Source of the DNA: Bacteroidales bacterium UBA2287
Lineage (GTDB): Bacteria; Bacteroidota; Bacteroidia; Bacteroidales; Tenuifilaceae
Assembly (NCBI GenBank): GCA_002345675.1
Contig: DDWL01000026.1
Location: forward strand, 62,001 to 126,000
Direction of reading: 5' to 3'
DNA length: 64,000 nt
The notes below the pieces were generated by a model. It worked only from the letters and a program-made list of their open reading frames with translations. It made no database searches and was not told the DNA's origin. Below, in pieces: positions 54,737-62,770 of this stretch (positions are counted from its first letter, which is position 1; each line of letters starts with the position of its first letter). The position numbers and the translations under genes are program-made.

Positions 54737-54854
54737 CAAAAATCATTTTACGATACCACTTGCGATTGTAGTATCCTTTTTTTAGTCAGACATTAAACTT
54801 AGGGCTAACTTTGCTTTATCTTGCCTTTTATTCAGCAAAAATTTTCCAACAACC

Positions 54855-57800
54855 CTACCCCTTTGTAAACTTTCGGCCAATAACCAGTATATCGTCAATT
54901 TGTTCGTAGTTACCCTGCCAGGCCGCCAACGTTTCGATTAATAAATCTCGCTGTTTATCGATGGGGTAATTGTTTAGTAAGGTTAACCGCTCTTTAAAGG
55001 ATCGGGCCATGAATTTGCGCCCCTTGTCACCTCCCTGCTGGTCGGCAAAACCATCGGAAAAGAGGTAAATGGTATCGCCATCCTCGAGCTTAATGGTGTG
55101 GTTTTCGAACTCTTTATTTCGGCCTATTATATTTTGCCCAATGGCAATTTTACTGGCTTTGTACTCCATAAGTTCACCGTTGCGAACAAGGTAAAGCGAG
55201 TTATAAGCTCCTGCATACTGCAGCTCAAATTTTTCCCTGTCGAAACATATAAGCGAAATATCCATTCCGTCTTGAACCACTTCACCCTCTTTCTGCTGTA
55301 GCGCTTTAACTACCTCTAAATCGAGCTTGTGAAGAATGTCGGCGGGACGGGTAATGCCCATTTCCTTAACAATTTTGTTAAGCGAGTTAAACCCAATTAT
55401 CGACATAAAAGCCCCAGGAACACCATGCCCTGTACAGTCGACCGATGCAAGCATTTCGTGGCCATTTAATTCGGTGGCCCAGTAAAAGTCTCCGCTTACA
55501 ATATCCTTGGGTTTATACAAAATAAACATATTTTGAAAAGGATGCTCGCTGGGAAACAGTGCGTTTTGTATTCGCTTTGCATACCTTATGCTGTCGGTTA
55601 TATCCTTATTTTTTCGGGCTAGTTCAATATTTTTTTCCGAGATTTCGGCTGTTCGCTGGGCAACTTTTTCCTCCAAAACTTGCTTTTCGCGTATAAGGCT
55701 CTTTTCCCTAACCTTAATGTACGAAAAAATGATAATAAGCCCAAGTACAACGGATAGTATAATAAACCAGGGCCTTTTATAAAATGGAGCAGCAATACGA
55801 AAACTGAACGAAATGGGGGCTGCATTCCATGTTCCCTCGCTATTGCTAGCCCGAACTTTAAATGTGTACTTTCCCGATGGAAGTGCCGAATAAATTTCGG
55901 TTGTACGTTCGGTTATGGGTCGCCAATCGGGGTCGGCTCCAACCAAAAATGTTTGGTAACGAATAGCCTCGGAATTCGAAAGGCAAATGCTGTTATAGTC
56001 GAAAATTATTGACCTTTCGCGCCAACTAAGTTCAACATTTGGTATTAATTCTTTGTCGATATAGTTAACCCTAAAGCGGGTTATATGTGTTAGGGGTTCG
56101 GGTAAAGGGTACGATTTTAGGTTAGGGTTGTACTGAATTGCCCCCTTAATGGTGCCAAACCACATATTGCCCTGTTTGTCAAGGTAAGCGGCATTGGGTT
56201 TTGCCTCAATACCAACAAATCCATTTTTTTGTGTGTAAGTGTAAAGCCTATTATTTTTCAGGTTTAGCTTATTCAATCCTTTATTTGAGCCAATAAAAAT
56301 GTTACTGTGCTCGTCGGATGCTACAAACGAAATGTAATCGGCGAGAATTCCATCGGTTTCCCTGTACTTTGCTGAAATGGTGTCGCTATCGATAACCAGA
56401 ACCCCTGTTGCGTCGGTGCCAACCCATATTCGTCCGAGTGAATCCTCGGTAAAGGATTTTGGTGTAAAAACCTCGGCAAGTTCGATCCGCTTAATAGTTG
56501 TATCTTTTATTGTTGTAATCCCTTTTCCCGACGAACCAACCCAAAGGGTTTGCTTCGAATCGTAAAATAATGCAGTAATTTCGTTACCGGCAATACCCGC
56601 TGCTTGCGTAAGCCGCTCGCCCTGTTTTAATTTTAGGTCGTAGTAAATTAGTCCATCAATTGTGCCAATCCAAAGAGCATCGTCGTTGTCGATTTCAAGG
56701 GCAGTTACAATTCGTTCGCGGGGAAAATATCGATTGTTTAAATTTATGTCGAACTCAAATTTATCTTTTTCGAGAATATACTGAAATATTCCACCACCGT
56801 CGGTTCCTATCCACAGGTTTCCCCTTTTATCTTCTTTTATAAACCTTATTTTGTCGTGAATAAAACTATTGGATAAATTATAAACCTTATAGCGACTGCC
56901 TTCAGGCTTACTTGGGTCGTAGCGAGTTAGTCCGCCATCTGTACCAAACCAAAAACGCCCTTTACGGTCGCTCGAAATTGCCCAAACCTGTGGGTTTCCT
57001 AATCCATTCTCTTCAACATGAGCTACAAAGTGCATTCCCTTAAAAATGGCAAGGCCATTCTCGTTGGTTCCAATAAGCATGTTCCCTTCAACATCTTCGT
57101 GTAAGCAGCGTATAAAGTTGTCGGTAAGGCCGTTGGATGTATTAAAATTAACCATTTTGTCATCACAAAATCGAGTAATACCCCCACCCCACGTACCAAC
57201 CCAAATTGTTCCTTCCCTATCCTCGGAAATACAGCTTATAAAGTTGTGCGCTAGGCCATCGCGCGTGTCGATAATTGTAAACTTTTTAGTTAATGCTTCT
57301 AATTTGTAAATACCTCCGTTATGGGTTCCCATCCAAATATTTCCCTTGCTATCGGTAAGCATCGAGGTAACTTGAAAGTACCGAGGAGTTCCGTCGATTA
57401 CGAAATTATTAAAAACTTTTTTTTCGATATCGAATACTTTTATGCCCACATCGGTAATAAAGTAAATGGTGCTGTCGGGCGAAACCATGGTGCCAAAAAC
57501 CCTGTCGCTTAGCGACTTTCCTTTGAAGTGCGTAAAAATTACAGTGTCGCGGTATTGCTGGGGATTGCTAATTAGCAAAACTCCCGATGCGGCAGTTGTA
57601 ATCCATAAATTATCGTTTCCAGCATTGGTAATCGAAGTAATGTCGGACATTGACAAGTTGGCAAACGCATTGATGGCAACGAATTTCTTTTCAGAAAACA
57701 CGCTTACTCCACCATCGTTATGCCCAAACCAAATATCGCCATTTGCAAGTTGATGAATTACCCTCACTCCGCCTGGAGCAAGGCCATGCTCGGTTGAAAA

Positions 57801-58025
57801 GTTGGTGAAGTTTGCCCCATCGAATCGCGAAACGCCACCAGCAGTTCCAAGCCACAAATACCCTTGAGTGTCCTGATGAAGGCAGTAAACCTTCGATTGC
57901 GACAGCCCATTAACTACGCTATAGCTATCGAAGTAGTAGGTTTGGGATTGTGCTGGCGTACATGTCAACAAAAAAAAGCAAAAAACTAGTAATCCTTTTA
58001 TAATTGATAGTTTTTTAATTGCCAT
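54855..58025 (-). CDS. Two-component-propeller / SpoIIE-type protein phosphatase
   Basis: A 1056-residue membrane protein. A signal peptide (1-28) precedes two-component-regulator propeller repeats (about 30-640; the W-(L/I/V)-G-T/S units recur many times), a Y_Y_Y-type domain (about 660-740), one membrane helix (about 745-768), a coiled coil, and a PP2C-like SpoIIE domain. The phosphatase keeps SGDFYWA, DCTGHGVPGAFM and FSDGFADQ, the metal-binding motifs. It may sense an external signal and dephosphorylate a STAS-type regulator. It lies 36 bases after the TPR-caspase gene. Confidence 0.9.
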   Translation of the reverse strand: MAIKKLSIIKGLLVFCFFLLTCTPAQSQTYYFDSYSVVNGLSQSKVYCLHQDTQGYLWLGTAGGVSRFDGANFTNFSTEHGLAPGGVRVIHQLANGDIWFGHNDGGVSVFSEKKFVAINAFANLSMSDITSITNAGNDNLWITTAASGVLLISNPQQYRDTVIFTHFKGKSLSDRVFGTMVSPDSTIYFITDVGIKVFDIEKKVFNNFVIDGTPRYFQVTSMLTDSKGNIWMGTHNGGIYKLEALTKKFTIIDTRDGLAHNFISCISEDREGTIWVGTWGGGITRFCDDKMVNFNTSNGLTDNFIRCLHEDVEGNMLIGTNENGLAIFKGMHFVAHVEENGLGNPQVWAISSDRKGRFWFGTDGGLTRYDPSKPEGSRYKVYNLSNSFIHDKIRFIKEDKRGNLWIGTDGGGIFQYILEKDKFEFDINLNNRYFPRERIVTALEIDNDDALWIGTIDGLIYYDLKLKQGERLTQAAGIAGNEITALFYDSKQTLWVGSSGKGITTIKDTTIKRIELAEVFTPKSFTEDSLGRIWVGTDATGVLVIDSDTISAKYRETDGILADYISFVASDEHSNIFIGSNKGLNKLNLKNNRLYTYTQKNGFVGIEAKPNAAYLDKQGNMWFGTIKGAIQYNPNLKSYPLPEPLTHITRFRVNYIDKELIPNVELSWRERSIIFDYNSICLSNSEAIRYQTFLVGADPDWRPITERTTEIYSALPSGKYTFKVRASNSEGTWNAAPISFSFRIAAPFYKRPWFIILSVVLGLIIIFSYIKVREKSLIREKQVLEEKVAQRTAEISEKNIELARKNKDITDSIRYAKRIQNALFPSEHPFQNMFILYKPKDIVSGDFYWATELNGHEMLASVDCTGHGVPGAFMSIIGFNSLNKIVKEMGITRPADILHKLDLEVVKALQQKEGEVVQDGMDISLICFDREKFELQYAGAYNSLYLVRNGELMEYKASKIAIGQNIIGRNKEFENHTIKLEDGDTIYLFSDGFADQQGGDKGRKFMARSFKERLTLLNNYPIDKQRDLLIETLAAWQGNYEQIDDILVIGRKFTKG

Positions 58026-58061
58026 GGATACTGGTTTATGTGAAGACGGTTCGTAAATAAT

Positions 58062-60422
58062 TTACTTTTTAGTTATAAAGAAGAACGTTCCGCCCTCATC
58101 TTCGAGTCCCGATATTTTTCCGAATTTAGGTTTTTGCTTATGCGATTGCGAAACCACTTTCGAAACATTTATTACAATGTTTTCGATTGGGAGGCAATAG
58201 TTGGGATTATTCCTTAACACGGTTGCAAATGTTCGGGTAAACTGGGAGTCATCGGCTGCCAGCTCGTATCCGGCCGACGAAAGCACCTGCGACGATTTAA
58301 ATCGTGTAGCTTGCCAGTCGTCGCATTTGCGCTCCTTAATATCGTCACGCATGGCCTGATAAAATGTTGGCCCCGACTCGCATGCATCGGTAATTACCAG
58401 CGTGTGAGTTACAAAGCGCGAGTAAGATTGCATTGAGGCTTTAAGATTGTTGATATTGTAATAGGTGTACTCATCGTCGCGGCGAGCATCAACTGGAATC
58501 CAGTAACCCGTTTCATTTATGAACTTGCCATGACCTGCATACCAAACTAGTAGTGAATTCACATTGTTGCTACGAACCAAATCGCGAAGTTCGATGGAGA
58601 AGAAGCGCTCCATTTCGGCCTTGGACATATCCTTTTTATGAACAATGTTATGGATTTGGTAGTTGATAAGTGCCGATTTTAGTAAGGTTACATCGTTAGC
58701 GGGGCCATCGAGACTGGCAAAGGTAGTGTAGTTCGAATTTTCGATAAAAATAACCCACGTTAAACCCATTGGGTTATCCTGCGAAATGCCAACTCCTTCG
58801 CGATTTAAAGCAAAAGCTCTGGTGGTAATATTTCCGTAAATGTCGGTTGCGGTAACTTCCACCTTGTTCTTGTTGGCAATATCGATAGTTGCCGAGAAAA
58901 CAGGGTTTTGCTCGTCGGCTTTAAAACTTGCAATAACCCCATCGATTAGGATGGATTTAATACGACTTTCGTCCTGAACACGACCTTCGAAGTAGATTCG
59001 TTGATCGGGGGTGCTAAGAAAAATTTCGTTGTTATCGGATGCGTAAGGAGCTATAAGTTGAACGGTTGGCGGAGTAGTTTCGGTTCGTTTCAATTTAAGG
59101 GGCATGTTAAGCACATTATCGTAAGCATCCTTGGCTGTAAAGGTAATATTGTCGATTCCCTCAACAGGAATGCTAGCAGCAAACGTTAGCATGCCACCCG
59201 ATTCGACAACACTAACAGGAGTTTCGTTAATTGTAAAAAGTAAAACTTTACTTTCGTCCTTAACGGTACCTTTAATGTCGAGGGTTTTAGCGTTACTTGG
59301 AACATTAATGGTTAGGCTGTCCTTATCCCAGAAAGGTTGAAGAATTGAGACTGTTGGAGCATTCGCTTCGCGATGAAGTTCGAAAAGACGGGCATTGGCT
59401 TCCTTAAGCATTTTTTGAGCTTTAACGTCGTACTCCGAAAGGGCTGTAAGTTTTTGGTAATCCTTAATTGCATCAGCAAAATTCGATATTTGCTCGTAGC
59501 AATGAGCCCTTTGAAAATAGGCATCGGTGTAGGTTGGCTTTATCGAAATGGCTTTATTAAAGTCGTTTATGGCATTTTGATGCTGACTGAATTGCTGGTA
59601 GTAGGTTCCCCTAATGTAAAACAGCTCGGCATCGTCGGTAAAAAGGACTAATGCTTTGGATATATCGTTAATAGCATTTGGGAAATCGATTCGTTTAATG
59701 TAAACCTTGCTGCGTACCACAAAAGCGTTTCGCGCTTTAGGATTGAGAGCAAATGCTTTATTCACATTCTGTAATGCTAAATCGAGTTTATTTGTTTCAA
59801 CCTGAACGTTTGCCAAGGCAATAAAGCCATCGACAAACTTCTTATTAATTTTAGTTGCTTTTAGGTAATTAGCTTCAGCAATTTCGAAAAACTTTAATTT
59901 TTCGTGAACTGCACCTTGAAGGTAGTAACTGGTAAAATCCTTTTTATTAATTTTAATTGCAGTAAAGCCAATAGGAATAGCCTCCTGCCAACGTTCCATG
60001 GCGTCGAGAGTGCGAATTTTTGTTTGTAAAGTTGGAACGTCCTTTGGTTTTAACTTTAGTGCTTTATCGAGCGATACAAGAGCTAAATCGTACTTGCCTT
60101 GTAAAAACAAAACTCTACCTGTATTGTGGTAAAGCTCGGGGAGTCTCTTTTTAGGAATAAATGAAGTAACCCTATCGTAATCGGCTTCTGCATCTTTATA
60201 GTTGCCCGTGGCCTCGTTTGCCTTGGCTCTTTCCATGTATGCATCGACATACTGTGGGTCTAAGTTAATGGCCTTAGTGAATTGGTCAATGGCATCGGTA
60301 TACTTCGTAGCTTTTACAAACTCTTTTCCTGTTTTTAAAAATTTACTTGGTTTTTGGGCAAAGGAAGTGCTGCTTGAAAAGAGCAAAAGCAAAACGGCAA
60401 GGGTGCTAATTATTGTTTTCAT
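58062..60422 (-). CDS. TPR protein with C14 caspase-like domain
   Basis: A 786-residue exported protein. A signal peptide (1-23) is followed by TPR repeats (about 25-350), two Ig-like beta domains (about 360-550) and a caspase-like domain (about 565-786). The catalytic pair is H631 (WYAGHGKF) and C681 (DACESG), as in bacterial C14/orthocaspases. All residues needed for activity are present. It probably acts in the periplasm on proteins or peptides. It is the first gene of an operon with the propeller-SpoIIE phosphatase. Confidence 0.88.
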   Translation of the reverse strand: MKTIISTLAVLLLLFSSSTSFAQKPSKFLKTGKEFVKATKYTDAIDQFTKAINLDPQYVDAYMERAKANEATGNYKDAEADYDRVTSFIPKKRLPELYHNTGRVLFLQGKYDLALVSLDKALKLKPKDVPTLQTKIRTLDAMERWQEAIPIGFTAIKINKKDFTSYYLQGAVHEKLKFFEIAEANYLKATKINKKFVDGFIALANVQVETNKLDLALQNVNKAFALNPKARNAFVVRSKVYIKRIDFPNAINDISKALVLFTDDAELFYIRGTYYQQFSQHQNAINDFNKAISIKPTYTDAYFQRAHCYEQISNFADAIKDYQKLTALSEYDVKAQKMLKEANARLFELHREANAPTVSILQPFWDKDSLTINVPSNAKTLDIKGTVKDESKVLLFTINETPVSVVESGGMLTFAASIPVEGIDNITFTAKDAYDNVLNMPLKLKRTETTPPTVQLIAPYASDNNEIFLSTPDQRIYFEGRVQDESRIKSILIDGVIASFKADEQNPVFSATIDIANKNKVEVTATDIYGNITTRAFALNREGVGISQDNPMGLTWVIFIENSNYTTFASLDGPANDVTLLKSALINYQIHNIVHKKDMSKAEMERFFSIELRDLVRSNNVNSLLVWYAGHGKFINETGYWIPVDARRDDEYTYYNINNLKASMQSYSRFVTHTLVITDACESGPTFYQAMRDDIKERKCDDWQATRFKSSQVLSSAGYELAADDSQFTRTFATVLRNNPNYCLPIENIVINVSKVVSQSHKQKPKFGKISGLEDEGGTFFFITKK

Positions 60423-60608
60423 GGCAATTTATTTTTGGTTTTTGAAAGCATTTTTTTGACAAATTTTTATCATAGCAATTTATGACATTTTATAGTTAAA
60501 ACCAACTTTTGCTCACAAAATTCGTTCCATATTTTAATGCAAAAATATTCGAGGTAAGGCATTTAGGATAATTAAAAAAAAAGACGGGGGACTTGGTAGC
60601 AGTAATTG

Positions 60609-61472
60609 CTATATCAATGAATCGGCAACAAGAATAAGCATTAGAATTAACTGATATGAATTAAGCAGAATCATTGCTCTTGTGATACTTTGATTTGAAA
60701 CAGGTAATAGTACCCATTTTGCGATGAAAAAAATTGATAGTATTAAGAAAAAAAATAGAAAATAACCATATAAATCGTTGTGAATAATTCCAAAAAGTGA
60801 AATGGGAACAATGGCAATACTCGAGGCCACAATCCAAAGAAGGGTAACCTTTAGGATGGTTTTTACTTCCCAATACTTTGTAAGCGAAGCAAGTCCAGCC
60901 AATTCGTATTCTTTACCATACTTACAAACCAGTAAAAGAAAGTGAGGTACCTGCCACATTACTAAAAAAAACGATACGAATAGCGCTTTCGAAATGGGTT
61001 GGCTTGAATTTGCTGCCAAAAAACCTATAGCAAAAGGAATTGCACCCGTTAAAGTTCCAACCAGCAAAGCCCAAACAGAAGTTCGCTTCAAAGGTGTATA
61101 AACGGCCAAGTACCAAAAGGCGTTAAATAGCCCAAGAATTGCAGCCCAAAAGTTAATGGTAAAAAGTACTATAAAGCCCAAAAGAAGCAACGAAATACCA
61201 ATAAAAACAGCCGTTGAACCCGAAACGCTACCGCTTGCCACTGGGCGATTTTTTGTGCGCTTCATAAGCGCATCGGTTTTTCGCTCTAAAACCTGATTTA
61301 ATGCCGAAACCCCCGATGCCATAAGTAAAACTCCAAGTGTAGCCATAAACAAATTGGGGCTAACCTCGCGACTTGCCATTGCAAAACCAGCAAACGTGGT
61401 AAAGCTAATGGCAAGCGAAACTAGGGGTTTTGCAAGTACTAAAAAATCCCTTAAAAATCGTGCGCTAATCAT
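60609..61472 (-). CDS. Heme farnesyltransferase (CyoE/CtaB-type UbiA protein)
   Basis: A 287-residue membrane protein with about nine helices. The prenyl-binding motif NQVLERKTDALMKRTKNR (near 60-77) and the second loop near 195 are those of protoheme IX farnesyltransferase, which makes heme O for terminal oxidases. The ATG at 61472 is preferred to an in-frame TTG 12 bases upstream. No oxidase genes are nearby. The function is inferred from strong motif match. Confidence 0.85.
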   Translation of the reverse strand: MISARFLRDFLVLAKPLVSLAISFTTFAGFAMASREVSPNLFMATLGVLLMASGVSALNQVLERKTDALMKRTKNRPVASGSVSGSTAVFIGISLLLLGFIVLFTINFWAAILGLFNAFWYLAVYTPLKRTSVWALLVGTLTGAIPFAIGFLAANSSQPISKALFVSFFLVMWQVPHFLLLVCKYGKEYELAGLASLTKYWEVKTILKVTLLWIVASSIAIVPISLFGIIHNDLYGYFLFFFLILSIFFIAKWVLLPVSNQSITRAMILLNSYQLILMLILVADSLI

Positions 61473-61617
61473 ATTTGCAAGCAATTCGGAACAGCAACAG
61501 CGTTGGTTATTTTAAATATACCGCTATGATTTAAAATTCATAGGTTTTCTTCATTTTCTCTACAAACAATTGAAGAACTGGAAGTCAGAATAAAAAATAA
61601 AAGAATACAATATCAAA

Positions 61618-61854
61618 TCAATTTATAACTAAGTCAATTTCGTAAATTGAATATTGAAGTTCGTTTATTAATTCTTCCTCTGAATATTTGTAACTATCTA
61701 TATATTTGATATTTAGGTTTATGTCAAAGTAATAGAAGAAATTAAGTTTTTTGTATAAGAGCCAAGTTGATGAGATAATTCCATTTCTTTTAGAAAGTTG
61801 AAAACCATCAACTTTGTTGGAATTCAAAACATTAATTACTTCCTTGATATTCAT
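61618..61854 (-). CDS. Small orphan protein, function unknown
   Basis: A 78-residue acidic, Asn- and Ile-rich protein, beginning MNIKEVINVLNSNKV and ending in a helical stretch EEELINELQYSIYEIDLVIN. I recognise no domain. It is much AT-richer than its neighbours and lies between the heme farnesyltransferase gene and a structured repeat. It may be an acquired small gene, such as an immunity-type protein, or a non-functional frame. Confidence 0.45.
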   Translation of the reverse strand: MNIKEVINVLNSNKVDGFQLSKRNGIISSTWLLYKKLNFFYYFDINLNIKYIDSYKYSEEELINELQYSIYEIDLVIN

Positions 61855-61869
61855 TATGCGGCAATTTTT

Positions 61870-61951
61870 GCGTTAGGGATAGAAGTGTAAATCCTTTTTT
61901 GAGGAACGATAAAAAGATTGGAACGAATAGCCCGACCCTTTAGGGTAACGC
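61870..61951. repeat. Structured intergenic element with gcgtta / taacgc ends
   Basis: About 82 bases. The ends gcgtta (61870-61875) and taacgc (61946-61951) are complementary, an inner stem pairs aatcctttttt with aaaaagatt, and accctttagggt (61935-61946) is itself a palindrome. It resembles short intergenic repeats common in Bacteroidota. I see no second copy in the window. Confidence 0.5.
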
Positions 61952-62009
61952 CCGAATTGTTCTCAAAGAATGCTGCAAATTACAAAATAATTAAATCGAA
62001 CTTGTGTTT

Positions 62010-62759
62010 TTAACCTCTTGCTTTCCACTTTGTGGTTGCAATGGCGCAAATTCGGTCGGTATTTTTTATTTTAATTGTGTGCTTAAAGCAATTCTCGGAG
62101 TTATCCTTCTCGGTAAGCATAAGCACCTCGTCGCCATACTGAATTTCGGAAATAAAGCGCCCATCGAGAAACTGCATGTAATGCGTATCGATTACCTCCT
62201 CGGGAATTGAGTCGAGCAACCACTGTAAGTACCTGAGGTTATTGGCATGAAGGTACATGTCGATTTCCGACTGTTTAACCTGAATGTCCTTAGAAAATTG
62301 CGCTACATGAATTGGGTCAATTTTGGTTGTAATACTATGCTCAATGGCCTCTTCGTTAGCAAATAACCATTTGCTTCTAATATCTTCAAAAATTGGGACA
62401 GGTCGCCTGCGAACAATATCGAAAAACATCCAAAGGCCTCTTGCACGGCCAATTACAGTTCCTTGCTCGTCGAAAATAATGTTTTCGCGAAATCCCCTAA
62501 CGGTTGAATAGGCCGAAAGCCACGTTCGGATAATAATTTTTTCCTTATACCTTGGGTAGCGCTCCATTTCAACAACCCCCGATACCAGAACCCAGCCAAT
62601 GTTTTGCTTTATTAAATCGTAAAGCCCATAGTTAATCGAGTAGCAATGCTCGGCAGCGGCCTCTTCGAGAAGTGCCAGCATAATTGTAGGCGATGCCTCT
62701 CCGAACTTATTCATTTCGAAGTGCATGAGCTCAAACTGTTTGTCGAAATAATTTTCCAA
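62010..62759 (-). CDS. Acyl-ACP thioesterase
   Basis: A 249-residue double hot-dog protein of the FatA/FatB-like acyl-ACP thioesterase family. It begins FDKQFELMHFEMNKFGEASP. The first hot-dog carries IGWVLVSGVVEMERYPRYKE (near 54-73). The second carries SEIDMYLHANNLRYLQWLLD (near 164-183), with the Asn-His residues used in catalysis. It releases fatty acids from ACP and so ends fatty acid synthesis. It starts 11 bases after the end of the aldehyde dehydrogenase gene. Confidence 0.88.
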   Translation of the reverse strand: MENYFDKQFELMHFEMNKFGEASPTIMLALLEEAAAEHCYSINYGLYDLIKQNIGWVLVSGVVEMERYPRYKEKIIIRTWLSAYSTVRGFRENIIFDEQGTVIGRARGLWMFFDIVRRRPVPIFEDIRSKWLFANEEAIEHSITTKIDPIHVAQFSKDIQVKQSEIDMYLHANNLRYLQWLLDSIPEEVIDTHYMQFLDGRFISEIQYGDEVLMLTEKDNSENCFKHTIKIKNTDRICAIATTKWKARG

Positions 62760-62770
62760 AGCCTATGTTT

